This document shows positions 17,664 to 26,692 of a DNA stretch of 64,000 nt, piece after piece. Below the pieces are notes generated by a model. It saw nothing but the letters and a program-made list of their open reading frames with translations, was not told where the DNA came from and made no database searches. Numbering within the stretch: the stretch's first letter is position 1; each line of letters begins with the position of its first letter. The position numbers were made by a program, and so were the translations under genes. This DNA is from Bradyrhizobium diazoefficiens (lineage in GTDB: Bacteria; Pseudomonadota; Alphaproteobacteria; Rhizobiales; Xanthobacteraceae), in the NCBI RefSeq assembly GCF_016616885.1, contig NZ_CP067102.1, forward strand, positions 5,174,501-5,238,500. Direction: 5' to 3'.

Positions 17664-18248
17664 TCAGCCGTGGCTGGCCTCCTTGCGGTGCCCGTTCTCG
17701 GAGAGGCGATCGACCCAGGCGATGCCGATCGCGGAGATGATGAAGGTCAGGTGCATCAGCACCTGCCACATCACGCCGGTCTCGGTGAAATTGCTGCGTG
17801 TGGTACCGAGATTGCCGGCCTCGATAAAGGTTCTGAGCAGCGAGATCGAGGAGATGCCGATGATCGCCATCGCGAGCTTGATCTTGAGCACGCTGGCATT
17901 GACATGGCTCAGCCATTCCGGCTCGTCGGGATGGCCGTTCAAGTTCAGGCGCGAGACAAAGGTCTCGTAGCCACCGACGATCACCATCACCAGCAGGTTC
18001 GAGATCATGACGACGTCGATCAGGCCGAGCACGACCAGCATGATCTGCTGCTCGCTGGCGTCGAACGAGTGCGCAACCAGGTGCCAGAGCTCTTTCAGGA
18101 ACAGCAGCACATAAACGGCCTGCGCAACGATAGGGCCGACATAGAGCGGCACTTGCAGCCAGCGCGAGCCGAAGATGAGCTGGGCGAACGGGCCGATTTG
18201 CGGTCGCGGCGCGGCGGGCGCCAAAGCTGCTTGTGGTTCAGACGACAT
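17664..18248 (-). CDS. UPF0114 (YqhA/TIGR00645) family membrane protein
   Basis: A 194-residue integral membrane protein with about four helices. Family-specific segments are QIMLVVLGLIDVVMISNLLVMVIVGGYETFVSRL and SVLKIKLAMAIIGISSISLLRTF. Function is not known for this family. It is the last gene of a minus-strand run after a TerB-like protein, a small membrane protein and a TerC-like protein, so a role in stress or metal homeostasis is possible (context only). Confidence 0.88.
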   Translation of the reverse strand: MSSEPQAALAPAAPRPQIGPFAQLIFGSRWLQVPLYVGPIVAQAVYVLLFLKELWHLVAHSFDASEQQIMLVVLGLIDVVMISNLLVMVIVGGYETFVSRLNLNGHPDEPEWLSHVNASVLKIKLAMAIIGISSISLLRTFIEAGNLGTTRSNFTETGVMWQVLMHLTFIISAIGIAWVDRLSENGHRKEASHG

Positions 18249-18277
18249 CGATCACTCCAGGAAAGCAAAGGCAGGAC

Positions 18278-18916
18278 TTAGAGACTTGCGATAACGGGCG
18301 CGAGCTCGAGCGAGCCGCGATAGATCATCTTGAAGGCGACGTAGACGATGATGGCGAGGCCGACATAGGCGATCCAGCGCTGCTTCTGGAGCACGCGGCC
18401 GAGCAGGTCGGCGGCAACGCCCATCAGCGCGACCGACAGAACCAGGCCGAAGACGAGGATGTAGGGGTGCTCGCGCGCCGCGCCCGCGACCGCGAGCACG
18501 TTGTCGAGCGACATCGACACGTCGGCGGCAACGATCTGCAATGCGGCCTGCTTGAACGTCTTGCGCGGTGCCGGCGCGGCGGTCGCGCCACCGGCATGGC
18601 TGACCGCGAGCTCGTTCGCATGCGCGGCCTGCTCGCGCAGCTCGCGCCACATCTTCCAGCACACCCACAGCAGCAGCACGCCGCCGGCGAGCAGCAAGCC
18701 GATCACTTGCAGGAGCTGGGTCGCCACGCCGGCAAAGACGATGCGCAGCGCGGTCGCAGCGACGATGCCGACGACGATGGCACGGCGACGCTGATCGGCC
18801 GGAAGGCCTGCGGCAGCGAGGCCGATGACGACGGCATTGTCGCCGGCGAGCACGAGGTCGATCAGCACGACCTGGAGCAGCGCGGTCAACGCGTCGGCAG
18901 TGATGAATTCAATCAT
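18278..18916 (-). CDS. TerC/YjbE-family integral membrane protein
   Basis: A 212-residue TerC-superfamily protein. The two characteristic acidic helix motifs are LIDLVLAGDNAVVIGLAA near residue 20 and ADVSMSLDNVLAVAGA near 130, in a duplicated seven-helix fold. Family members move Mn2+ or other cations or support membrane stress responses. I saw no manganese riboswitch upstream. Its start overlaps the stop of the small membrane-protein gene by 4 bases, indicating translational coupling. Confidence 0.9.
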   Translation of the reverse strand: MIEFITADALTALLQVVLIDLVLAGDNAVVIGLAAAGLPADQRRRAIVVGIVAATALRIVFAGVATQLLQVIGLLLAGGVLLLWVCWKMWRELREQAAHANELAVSHAGGATAAPAPRKTFKQAALQIVAADVSMSLDNVLAVAGAAREHPYILVFGLVLSVALMGVAADLLGRVLQKQRWIAYVGLAIIVYVAFKMIYRGSLELAPVIASL

Positions 18917-19275
18917 GTTCGATCATTTTTAGGAATTGACTGATCCAGCCAGTGCGGCTTGCGGCGCTCGATCCAGTCGAAAACCTTGGAGCGTGACGCA
19001 CGCAGCGCCGGCACGTCCTCGGCGAGCAGCGCGAGGCCGAGCGGCAGCATCCAGATGCCGAGCACCGGCAGGAAGGACAGCACGCCGCCGACGACGAGCA
19101 GCGCGCCCGAGGGAATCCGGACCCAGCGGCTGGACGGTTGCAGGAGATAGTCGACGGTGCTGGCAAGCCGCAGCGGCAACCGACGAACGAGCGCGTCAAG
19201 CCGCGGATCGCCGTCGGCAGCTCTGCCGGTGGCGCCCTCGCCCCTCGTCGTTTGTTCGTCCGAAGCTGCGCTCAT
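18913..19275 (-). CDS. Small membrane protein of the TerB-TerC cluster
   Basis: A 120-residue protein with a polar N-terminal 45 residues and one or two hydrophobic helices at about 53-83 (PSGALLVVGGVLSFLPVLGIWMLPLGLALLAEDVPAL). The tail is basic and aromatic (RKPHWLDQ). I chose the ATG at 19275 because GGAGT precedes it; a GTG six bases earlier is too close to that site. It lies two bases after the TerB-like stop and overlaps the TerC-like gene, so it belongs to the same operon. Function unknown. Confidence 0.75.
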   Translation of the reverse strand: MSAASDEQTTRGEGATGRAADGDPRLDALVRRLPLRLASTVDYLLQPSSRWVRIPSGALLVVGGVLSFLPVLGIWMLPLGLALLAEDVPALRASRSKVFDWIERRKPHWLDQSIPKNDRT

Positions 19276-19277
19276 GC

Positions 19278-19739
19278 TCACTCCTTCAAGGCGGCGCTGA
19301 CCGCAGCTGGCCCGACCGGCTTCGCGCGCGGCAGCACCAGCGTCAGCAAACGCAACAGCTTGATCGCCTGCACCTCGTGCGGATGCACGTCCTCGTCCAC
19401 GGCCGCGACGCGCTCCGACAGCTCGATGAGATGGGACGACAGCGGCAGGTCCGAGACCGGCCGCAGCGTGTCGATCACCACATTGGCGAAATCAGGCTCT
19501 TCGAGCCGTTCGGCGAGCTCGTCGAACATCGCAAACAGGCGCTCTTCACTGATGTGCGGCGCCAATCCGCGTTCCCGGATGAAGCGGATCACCTCGTCGC
19601 GCTCGATCGGTGACACGCGGCGGTCCGCCACGGCGACCAGCGCGCCGGCAATCACCAGCGCCACCGCAGCCTGCTCGTTGAAGCTGCGCGGTTCGGTGAT
19701 CTCGAGTTCGATCGAATTGGAAGTGTTGGCGTCAGACAT
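19278..19739 (-). CDS. TerB-like protein (tellurite-resistance/DjlA N-terminal family)
   Basis: A 153-residue helical protein with the TerB-type pattern of paired helices carrying acidic residues: AAVALVIAGALVAVADRRVSPIERDEVIRF and later ERVAAVDEDVHPHEVQAIKLLRLLT. TerB domains bind metal and act with TerC at the membrane. It is the first gene of the cluster terB-like, small membrane protein, terC-like, UPF0114. Promoter not identified. Confidence 0.82.
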   Translation of the reverse strand: MSDANTSNSIELEITEPRSFNEQAAVALVIAGALVAVADRRVSPIERDEVIRFIRERGLAPHISEERLFAMFDELAERLEEPDFANVVIDTLRPVSDLPLSSHLIELSERVAAVDEDVHPHEVQAIKLLRLLTLVLPRAKPVGPAAVSAALKE

Positions 19740-20055
19740 CGTCGCTCCTCAATCTTGCGAAATGACCGCGCGGAGCTACCGATGGGGACGATTTGGTCGG
19801 AGGGAACAGAGAAGGCCCGACGATCGGCCGATCCATCGCATTCGCGCGGGACAGGTCATCCGACATCGCGAGGTTTGGCCGACACAGTCGGCGTCCTCGC
19901 CAGAGGGGCCCGGATTCTTGTTCTCCCCCGAGATAAAGCCGGATGGGCCGGAATCAAGCCGGCAAGAGTGCGACGAGCCGCCGCAGCGGAGTTCCAACGG
20001 GATAGTTGACTGGCCCCGACTGCATCAACGATGACAGCGGGTGAAACGCGCGCCT
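19740..20055. other. 316-base intergenic stretch without a supported gene
   Basis: It lies between the start of the TerB-like gene and the stop of the SnoaL-like gene, both on the minus strand. It presumably holds the promoter of the TerB cluster. Short open frames here have no ribosome binding site or family character. I see no clear hairpin or repeat. Confidence 0.5.
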
Positions 20056-20436
20056 CTACCCCACCCGCTCCACGAGATGCGCGCGCGATGGTGACGGCTC
20101 GAACCGATCGCCGAAATATTGCGTTTCGTGCGCCACCAACCCGTCACGAAATTCCATGATGCTGACGACATAGGACGGCGCCCCGTCATAGGTCAGGACG
20201 AACTCGCTCACCCAGAGATCTCCGCCGCCGACGATCCGCCGAACCGTGAAGCGCTTCTCGTTCGGCTGCACGAAGCGGCTCTCCTGAATGTTCCGGCGGC
20301 CGCGAATACGCTCGCCGGACTGCGGATAGTCGAGCATGGCATCCTCGCGATAGATGTCATGCTCGGCTTCGAAATCGTTCGCGTCCGAAGCAGCCCAATG
20401 GCGCTGGAGCGCTGCCAGCTTCACCTGATCGTCCAT
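20056..20436 (-). CDS. SnoaL/NTF2-like fold protein
   Basis: A 126-residue single-domain protein of the nuclear transport factor 2-like superfamily: HWAASDANDFEAEHDIYREDAMLDYPQSGERIRGRRNI, then VSIMEFRDGLVAHETQYFGDRFEPS. Members are small polyketide cyclases, isomerases or binding proteins; substrate unknown. The start at 20436 (MDDQVKL) has GGAG six bases upstream, better than the start 18 bases before. It is divergent from the MOSC fusion gene. Confidence 0.82.
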   Translation of the reverse strand: MDDQVKLAALQRHWAASDANDFEAEHDIYREDAMLDYPQSGERIRGRRNIQESRFVQPNEKRFTVRRIVGGGDLWVSEFVLTYDGAPSYVVSIMEFRDGLVAHETQYFGDRFEPSPSRAHLVERVG

Positions 20437-20458
20437 CTCGAGCTCCGATTTCAAATGA

Positions 20459-20545
20459 GAACGTTCCCGCCGCCTTCATCTGATACCGCAAGCCTCGGGC
20501 AGCAAGGCTCCACTCGCAACGTCTAACAACGGCTAACGGGCTAAC
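20459..20545. promoter_or_regulatory. Palindrome and CTAAC repeats in divergent promoter region
   Basis: GAACGTTC (20459-20466) is a perfect palindrome just upstream of the SnoaL-like gene. Three CTAAC copies follow at 20523, 20533 and 20541. A TATACT hexamer at 20584-20589 could be the -10 element of the MOSC fusion gene; I found no convincing -35. These are candidate operator elements only. Confidence 0.35.
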
Positions 20546-20617
20546 ACTCCGATTTGGATGCAGATTAGCATCGAGGTGATCGCTATACTGGGTCGCCATC
20601 ATAGTTGGGAAAACACG

Positions 20618-22378
20618 ATGGCACGCTTGCTGTCCGTTAATGTCGGCCTGCCGCGCGACATCGCCTGGCAAGGCAGGACCGTTCATACCGGCATCTGGAA
20701 GGCACCCGTCGAGGGCCCGCGCAAGGTGCGGCGGCTCAACATCGACGGCGACGGCCAGGGCGATACCGCGGGTCACGGCGGCGAGCACCGTGCCGTGTTC
20801 GTGTATCAGGACGATTCCTACCGCTACTGGCAGGAGCAGCTGAGCCGGTCGCATCTGGTCCACGGCCAATTCGGCGAGAACTTCACCGTCGAGGCCCTCG
20901 CCGACACCGAGGTCTGCATCGGCGATCGTTACAGGATCGGCTCTGCCCTGTTCGAAGTGACGCAACCGCGCGTCACCTGCTACCGGCTCGGCATTCGCAT
21001 GGAGGAGCCGGACATGGCCGCGCTGCTGGTCAAGCACGGCCGGCCCGGTTTCTATTTTCGGGTCATTGAGGAAGGCGACGTCGAGGCCGGCGATGAGATC
21101 ATTCAGGTCGCGCGCGGGCCTGAAAGCATGAGCGTGTTCGAGGTCAACGCGCTGCTGTACCTGCCCCCTCATCCGCGCGAGCGCCTCGAACGCGCGCTGC
21201 GGATTCCGGCGCTGAGCCGTGGCTGGCATCATTCCTTCGCCGCGCTACTCGACCAGCGCAGCACGGAAAGTGCGACAGCAGGAAATGCCGGGCTCGGCCC
21301 GGCCGCAAGCCCGCCTCCGGCCTGGCGCGGATTCCGGCCGTTTCGCGTCTCGCGCAAGATCGCCGAAACCAATAGCGTGACATCGTTGATCCTCGACCCC
21401 GCAGACGGACATCCCGGAGCGGTCGCCCTGCCCGGCCAGTTCGTCATCGTGCGGCTCGGAGCTACTACTGCGCCTGCGATGACCCGCAGCTATTCGCTGT
21501 CGCGCCACTCCGATGCGGCGTCCTATCGCCTCAGCATCAAACGTGAGGCGCACGGCATCGCCAGCACTTACATCGCCGACGCGCTCAAACCCGGCGATGT
21601 CGTGCAGCTCGGTGCGCCCCGCGGCAGTTTCACGCTGCAGCAGGGCACACGGCCCATCGTCCTGCTGAGTGCCGGCATCGGCGTGACGCCGGTTCTCGCG
21701 ATGCTCCACGCGCTCGCTGCGGAAGGATCGCCACGCGATGTCTGGTGGCTGCACGGCACGCGCAACGGCCGCGAACATGCCTTTGCCGCCGAGGTGCGCG
21801 AGCTTCTGCCGCGGCTCGCTCGCCATCACAGCCATGTCTGCTACAGCACGCCCGATCCTGGCGATCGCCTGGAGGTCGATTTCGACAGCGCCGGACATCT
21901 GGATCTGCCCCTGCTCCGCCAACTCAACGTGCCGCAAGATGGCGACTTCTATCTCTGCGGACCGGCCGCCTTCATGAGCGACCTCACGACCGGCCTCCGC
22001 GCATGGGGCGTCGCGCCTGATCGCATCCACACCGAATTGTTCGGCGCCGGGCCATCCCTGACGCCCGGCATCGCGGCTTCACCGAAAGTGCCCGCGCATG
22101 CGCCTGCCGGCGCACCCGGCCCGGGGCCGATGGTGTCCTTCGCCCGCAGTGGCCTCAATGTCTGCTGGGGACCATCATACGCTAGCCTGCTCGAACTGGC
22201 CGAGGCCTGCGACGTCCCCGTGCGCTGGTCGTGCCGGACGGGGGTATGCCACAACTGCGAGAGCGGGCTCGTTGCGGGCGATGTCAGCTATCAGCCCGAT
22301 CCACTCGATGCACCGGCGGATGGAAATGTCCTGATCTGCTGCTCACGGCCGCAGGGCGATGTCGTGATCGATCTCTAG
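20618..22378 (+). CDS. MOSC domain - ferredoxin reductase - 2Fe-2S ferredoxin fusion
   Basis: A 586-residue multidomain oxidoreductase. Residues about 1-165 form a YiiM-type MOSC domain with its conserved cysteine in TQPRVTCYRLG; a 3-alpha domain follows (SVFEVNALLYLP). Residues about 240-340 bind FAD (RSYSLSR) and about 345-460 bind NAD(P)H (LLSAGIGVTPVLAMLHAL, YLCGPAAFM). The C-terminus is a plant-type ferredoxin with CX4CX2C (SCRTGVCHNC) and a fourth cysteine pair (ICCSRP). MOSC proteins handle molybdenum cofactor-type reductions, so electrons probably flow NAD(P)H-FAD-FeS-MOSC. The ATG at 20618 (MARLLSV) was chosen; the open frame begins 60 bases earlier. Confidence 0.9.
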   Translation: MARLLSVNVGLPRDIAWQGRTVHTGIWKAPVEGPRKVRRLNIDGDGQGDTAGHGGEHRAVFVYQDDSYRYWQEQLSRSHLVHGQFGENFTVEALADTEVCIGDRYRIGSALFEVTQPRVTCYRLGIRMEEPDMAALLVKHGRPGFYFRVIEEGDVEAGDEIIQVARGPESMSVFEVNALLYLPPHPRERLERALRIPALSRGWHHSFAALLDQRSTESATAGNAGLGPAASPPPAWRGFRPFRVSRKIAETNSVTSLILDPADGHPGAVALPGQFVIVRLGATTAPAMTRSYSLSRHSDAASYRLSIKREAHGIASTYIADALKPGDVVQLGAPRGSFTLQQGTRPIVLLSAGIGVTPVLAMLHALAAEGSPRDVWWLHGTRNGREHAFAAEVRELLPRLARHHSHVCYSTPDPGDRLEVDFDSAGHLDLPLLRQLNVPQDGDFYLCGPAAFMSDLTTGLRAWGVAPDRIHTELFGAGPSLTPGIAASPKVPAHAPAGAPGPGPMVSFARSGLNVCWGPSYASLLELAEACDVPVRWSCRTGVCHNCESGLVAGDVSYQPDPLDAPADGNVLICCSRPQGDVVIDL

Positions 22379-22394
22379 AACATGGGAGAGTCCT

Positions 22395-22991
22395 ATGCGA
22401 ACTGACATGGTGCCGGGAGCCACCTTCCCGGATTACGAGCTCAGCGACCACACCGGCAAGCACCGCAAGCTCTCCGCGCTGCAGGGCATCGATCCGATGA
22501 TCGTCGTCCTCGGCCGCGGCGGATTCTGTCCAAAAGATCGCCGCCAGGCCGAGGGGCTGGTGCAGCTCCATCGCGAGATGGAGGTGGGCTATTGCCGGCT
22601 GGTCACGATCACCACCGACACCATCACCGAGACCAACGAATATCGCAGCGGTGCGGGCGCGCATTGGCCTTTCCTGTCCGATCCCAGGCGGATCGTTCAA
22701 AAGGATCTCGACATCGCCGAATACACCGATCCGATCCACAACCCGATGATTCCGCATGTCATCGTGCTTGAGCCCGGCTTGCGCATTCACAAGATCTACA
22801 ATGGTTACTGGTTTTTCGGACGCCCGACCGTCGAAGAGCTTCGCCAGGATCTCAGAGCCGTCAGCATGACGTGCCGTCCGGATTGGGACATCACGGCGCC
22901 CGGCTTCAGGGCGCAATGGGACCAGGGCCGCAAGGAGCATTTTTATCCCTACGGCAAAGCTTACGTCGAAACGCTCGGCGAACAGGATTAG
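22395..22991 (+). CDS. Peroxiredoxin/redoxin-family protein with atypical active site
   Basis: A 198-residue thioredoxin-fold protein of the AhpC/TSA-like superfamily. N-terminal signature VPGATFPDYELSDHTGKHRKLS. The presumed peroxidatic cysteine lies in LGRGGFCPKDRRQAEGL, where the usual P-x3-(T/S)-x2-C motif is altered. A second conserved portion is PHVIVLEPGLRIHKIYNGYWFFGRP. It follows the MOSC fusion gene by 16 bases with GGGAGAG before the ATG, so the two probably form one operon. The enzyme activity is uncertain. Confidence 0.82.
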   Translation: MRTDMVPGATFPDYELSDHTGKHRKLSALQGIDPMIVVLGRGGFCPKDRRQAEGLVQLHREMEVGYCRLVTITTDTITETNEYRSGAGAHWPFLSDPRRIVQKDLDIAEYTDPIHNPMIPHVIVLEPGLRIHKIYNGYWFFGRPTVEELRQDLRAVSMTCRPDWDITAPGFRAQWDQGRKEHFYPYGKAYVETLGEQD

Positions 22992-23034
22992 AAACACATT
23001 CCGACTCGTCGGTCTCGACCAACGCCGGCCTGGA

Positions 23035-24507
23035 ATGTGGATGATGCAGAAGAGAACCGATCCCGGCCACCGCGCCGGCCGCATGGGCGGACGCCAGATC
23101 TACGAGGCGCTGCGCGATCAGATCATGTCGCTGGTCTACGGCACTGACGGCCTGTTGCCGTCATCGCGCGCACTGGCCGACGAGATGGGCGTGGCGCGCT
23201 CGACGGTCACCGTCGCCTATGAGCAACTCGCCGCCGAAGGCTTCATCGAGACGCGCCATGGCGCCCGGCCGCGCGTCGCGCGCTCTGTGGTGGAGCGCGG
23301 ACGCACGCGCGCGACCTCCCGGCCATCGACTCGCAAGGCGCGGTTGTCGGCATTCGGCGAGCGGCTGCGCCAGGACCCGCCGCACTGGACCGCGCCGCCG
23401 CGCGGGCTCGTCGCGAATTTTCGCTATGGCGAGCTTTCGCCGTCGGACTTCCCGGTGCTCGCCTGGAAGAAGGCCGTGACCGCCGCGATGGCGCGCAAGC
23501 CCGAGCGGCTCGCTTATGATGACCCTTGCGGTGCGCTGCGGCTGCGGACCGCGCTTCAGGGCTATCTGTGGCGATCGCGCAGCGTGCGCTGCGAGGTCGA
23601 CCAGATCATCGTCGTCAACGGCTCGCAGCAGGGCCTCGACATCTGCGCGCGCCTGCTGCTCGATGCCGGCGACCGCTTCGTGATGGAGGATCCCGGCTAC
23701 CAGATGGCGCGGCACACCCTCGCGGCGACGGGCGCCGTCGCGGTGCCTGTTACGGTCGATGCGGAAGGCCTTCAGACCGGGCGGCTCGACGGCATCGCAG
23801 CCCGCCTCGCCTATGTGACGCCGTCGCATCAATATCCGCTGGGCGGCGTCATGCCGATTGGACGCCGGCACCAATTGCTGGCCTGGGCCAGACAGAACGA
23901 CGCTTACGTGATCGAGGACGATTACGACAGCGAGTATCGCTACGATACAAAGCCGATTCCGCCACTGCATGCGCTGGAGGGCGGCGACAACGTGATCTAT
24001 CTCGGCACCGTCTCCAAGACGCTCTCGCCAACCTTGCGGATCGGCTGTCTCGTGGTGCCGCAGGCGTTGCGATCCCTGTTCGCCGCCGCCAAGCAGATCA
24101 TGGACCGGCACACGCCGCTGATCGAACAGGAGGCGCTGGCCGCGATGCTGGAGAGCGGCGCCTATGACAGCCATGTCAGGCGCGTGCGCCGGCGCAACGC
24201 CGAGCGCCAGCAGGCGCTGCTCGACGCCCTTCGCCGCCGCTTCGGCGATCGTATCAGGATCGAGGGCGCCGCCGCGGGCCTGCATGTGGTGGCCTGGTTC
24301 GACGGTCTGCCGCAGAAGCATGAGGCCGCGTTGATCAAGGCCGCCCGCGCCAAGGGCGTCGGCATCTATCCCGTCTCCGCCCTGTTTGTCGACCCGCGCG
24401 GTGCGCGGAAGACGATCGGCCTCGTCATGGGTTATTCGGCGCTGGAGGTGGCGCAAATCGAGCGGGGCTGCAAGCTGCTGGCGCAGGCGGTTGCCGAACT
24501 GGACTGA
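23035..24507 (+). CDS. MocR/PdxR-type regulator (GntR HTH plus aminotransferase-like domain)
   Basis: A 490-residue regulator. The N-terminal GntR winged helix (residues about 20-85; LPSSRALADEMGVARSTVTVAYEQLAAEGFIE) is joined to a class I aminotransferase-fold domain (about 120-485). PLP site: SKTLSPTLRIGC with the lysine, and EDDYDSEYRY. Such proteins sense PLP or amino compounds. The start region reads ATGTGGATGATG, so the true start may be 6 or 9 bases later. The neighbouring gene downstream is a PaiB-like flavoprotein, the most likely target. Confidence 0.9.
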   Translation: MWMMQKRTDPGHRAGRMGGRQIYEALRDQIMSLVYGTDGLLPSSRALADEMGVARSTVTVAYEQLAAEGFIETRHGARPRVARSVVERGRTRATSRPSTRKARLSAFGERLRQDPPHWTAPPRGLVANFRYGELSPSDFPVLAWKKAVTAAMARKPERLAYDDPCGALRLRTALQGYLWRSRSVRCEVDQIIVVNGSQQGLDICARLLLDAGDRFVMEDPGYQMARHTLAATGAVAVPVTVDAEGLQTGRLDGIAARLAYVTPSHQYPLGGVMPIGRRHQLLAWARQNDAYVIEDDYDSEYRYDTKPIPPLHALEGGDNVIYLGTVSKTLSPTLRIGCLVVPQALRSLFAAAKQIMDRHTPLIEQEALAAMLESGAYDSHVRRVRRRNAERQQALLDALRRRFGDRIRIEGAAAGLHVVAWFDGLPQKHEAALIKAARAKGVGIYPVSALFVDPRGARKTIGLVMGYSALEVAQIERGCKLLAQAVAELD

Positions 24508-24523
24508 TAAAACCGTATAAAAC
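24507..24523. promoter_or_regulatory. Direct repeat ATAAAAC x2 before the PaiB-like gene
   Basis: ATAAAAC at 24507-24513 and 24517-24523, exactly 10 bases apart. They overlap the stop of the MocR regulator gene and lie about 60 bases before the PaiB-like start. MocR proteins often bind short direct repeats, so this is a candidate operator. Confidence 0.4.
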
Positions 24524-24581
24524 TGGCCGTTACTTACAGTCCAGATTGGGGCTATCTCCATCATCAGAACGGAGACACCTC

Positions 24582-25211
24582 ATGTACATTCCGCCCGCCT
24601 TTAGAGACGACGACATCGAGAGCATCCGCGCGACCATCCGCGCCGCCCGCCTCGCAAGCCTCGTCACGGCCACCACTGAGGGTCCGGTCGCCACGCCCTT
24701 GCCGCTCTTCCTCGACGAGAGCGAAGGCGAGCATGGTGTGCTGTATGGACATATGGCGAAGGCCAACTCGCAATGGAAGCTGCCGCCGATCGGCGATGCG
24801 CTCGCGATCTTCAGTGGTCCCGACGTCTATGTGACGCCGTCCTGGTACGCGACCAAGCAGGAGACCGGAAAGGTCGTGCCGACCTGGAATTACGTCGCCG
24901 TGCATGTCTATGGGCCGGTGGAATTCTTCCAGGAGCCGGAGCGCCTGCTCGAAGCGGTGATGCGGCTGACCAAAAAGCACGAAGGCGCGCGTGCAAAGCC
25001 GTGGGCGGTCAGTGATTCTCCTGCCGATTTCATCGCCGCGCAGTTGCGCGGGATCGTCGGCGTGCGTATCCCCGTGGTGCGGTTCGAAGGCAAGCGCAAG
25101 ATGAGCCAGAACCGGCCCGACGCCGATCGCATCGGCGTCGCGCGAGGTCTCGCCGCGAGCGAGGATCATGGCGATCGCGAGGTCGCACCCTTGATCCCGC
25201 TTCCAGTCTAG
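24582..25211 (+). CDS. PaiB-family FMN-binding protein
   Basis: A 209-residue split-barrel flavoprotein of the PaiB family (FMN-binding negative transcriptional regulator): [44 protein letters not shown] and [13 protein letters not shown]. The family name comes from Bacillus PaiB; many members are likely heme- or flavin-modifying enzymes and not true regulators. The ATG at 24582 follows GGAGAC. The stop overlaps the convergent nhaA stop by 4 bases. Confidence 0.88.
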   Translation: MYIPPAFRDDDIESIRATIRAARLASLVTATTEGPVATPLPLFLDESEGEHGVLYGHMAKANSQWKLPPIGDALAIFSGPDVYVTPSWYATKQETGKVVPTWNYVAVHVYGPVEFFQEPERLLEAVMRLTKKHEGARAKPWAVSDSPADFIAAQLRGIVGVRIPVVRFEGKRKMSQNRPDADRIGVARGLAASEDHGDREVAPLIPLPV

Positions 25212-26443
25212 TCTCCGATCTCCTTGCGCAGCCGGTGGGCGTATTCCGCGCCCCATCCGAGACCGAGCGTCACCGAGATCAACGAGCCGAGCAGTACGCC
25301 GAATTTGGCGGCGTCGAGCAATCTGTCGTCGGGAAAGGCGAGCATGGCGATGAAGATCGACATGGTGAAGCCGATGCCGGCCAAAAGCCCGATGAGGCAG
25401 ACGCCGCCCCATGACACGCCCGGCGCGAGCCGGCATCCACCGGCGCGCACCGCAAGCCAGGTCGCACCGATGACGCCGATCGGTTTTCCCGCGCAGAGCG
25501 CAAGCCCGATACCGAGCGTCACGAATTGGACGCCGCCGGTGAATTCGGTAGTCCTGAGGTCGACGCCGGCATTGGCCAGCGCGAACAGCGGCATGATCGC
25601 GTAGGCGACCCAGGGATGCAGTGCCGCCTCCACGCGGATGACAGGCGGCAACAGTTCGGGCTTTGCCGAGCGGACCGGCGTGATCAAGCCGAGCACGACA
25701 CCCGCTAGCGTCGGATGCACGCCGGCCATCAGGAAACCCGCCCAGACGATAAAGGCCGGCAGCACATAGGCGAACGCGGAGCCGACGCCGAGCCATTGAA
25801 ATCCCAGCGCCATGAGAACACCAAGCGATGCGACGATAAAGCCGTTGAGATCGATCCCGCCGCTGTAGAGCAGCGCGATGATGAGAACTGCGATGATGTC
25901 GTCGATAATGGCCAAGGCGAGCAGGAAGACCCTGATATTGGCAGGGATTGACCGCCCGAGCAGTGCGAGCACGCCGACCGCAAAAGCGATATCTGTCGCG
26001 GTTGGTATCGCCCAGCCCTGGCTGCGGCCCGTGACATTGTTGAAGCTGAGATAGATCAGCGCTGGGACGACGACACCACCGACAGCCGCCAGCACCGGCA
26101 GAATGGCCTGGTCGAACCTGCTGAGTGCGCCCTCATGGATTTCGCGGCGGATCTCCATGCCGACGACCAGGAAGAAGACCGTCATCAACGCGTCGTTGAT
26201 CCAGAAATGCAGGGATCTGACGAAGATGAAATCGCCAAGGCGAAGCGTAATCGGCAGGTTCCAGACGTCGTGATATGAATGGGCAAAGGGCGAGTTGACC
26301 CAGAGCAATGCGGCAACCGCAGCCACACACAGCACGACGCCGCTGACGGCCTCGACATGCAGGAAATGCTGGAGCGCTGTGAGTGCGCGTTCGACTGAAA
26401 GCGGGGATTGGGGCTGGTGTCTGCCGGGCAGCTGCTCATTCAT
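25208..26443 (-). CDS. nhaA: Na+/H+ antiporter NhaA
   Basis: A 411-residue electrogenic sodium/proton antiporter of the inner membrane. The ion-binding residues correspond to D133, D163 and D164 of E. coli NhaA: here D151 in [12 protein letters not shown] and D181-D182 in [13 protein letters not shown]. Other conserved stretches: [22 protein letters not shown] and [16 protein letters not shown] chose the ATG at 26443 (MNEQLPG). An NhaD-type antiporter at 56178 gives a second, unrelated sodium/proton exchanger in the window. Confidence 0.94.
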   Translation of the reverse strand: MNEQLPGRHQPQSPLSVERALTALQHFLHVEAVSGVVLCVAAVAALLWVNSPFAHSYHDVWNLPITLRLGDFIFVRSLHFWINDALMTVFFLVVGMEIRREIHEGALSRFDQAILPVLAAVGGVVVPALIYLSFNNVTGRSQGWAIPTATDIAFAVGVLALLGRSIPANIRVFLLALAIIDDIIAVLIIALLYSGGIDLNGFIVASLGVLMALGFQWLGVGSAFAYVLPAFIVWAGFLMAGVHPTLAGVVLGLITPVRSAKPELLPPVIRVEAALHPWVAYAIMPLFALANAGVDLRTTEFTGGVQFVTLGIGLALCAGKPIGVIGATWLAVRAGGCRLAPGVSWGGVCLIGLLAGIGFTMSIFIAMLAFPDDRLLDAAKFGVLLGSLISVTLGLGWGAEYAHRLRKEIGD

Positions 26444-26692
26444 GGGCGCACGCATCCTGCGTGGCGGCCCGACCATCGCTTGACCTGTCGCTGCCCAATG
26501 CAGCGAGCACCCGGCGCTGTTCTACAGTGCGCTGGGATTAAGGCAACCCCTGAACCACGCCCTGATCGCGCGCGCCTCAGACCGCGTCAACATTGTTCCG
26601 TTCGAGCTCGCGATTTCCACTGCGTCCGACGCGGAACCCGTCCCGGTCAGAAGGATTATCGCCCGCAGGTAGTACCACTGCCGGGGTGGCTC

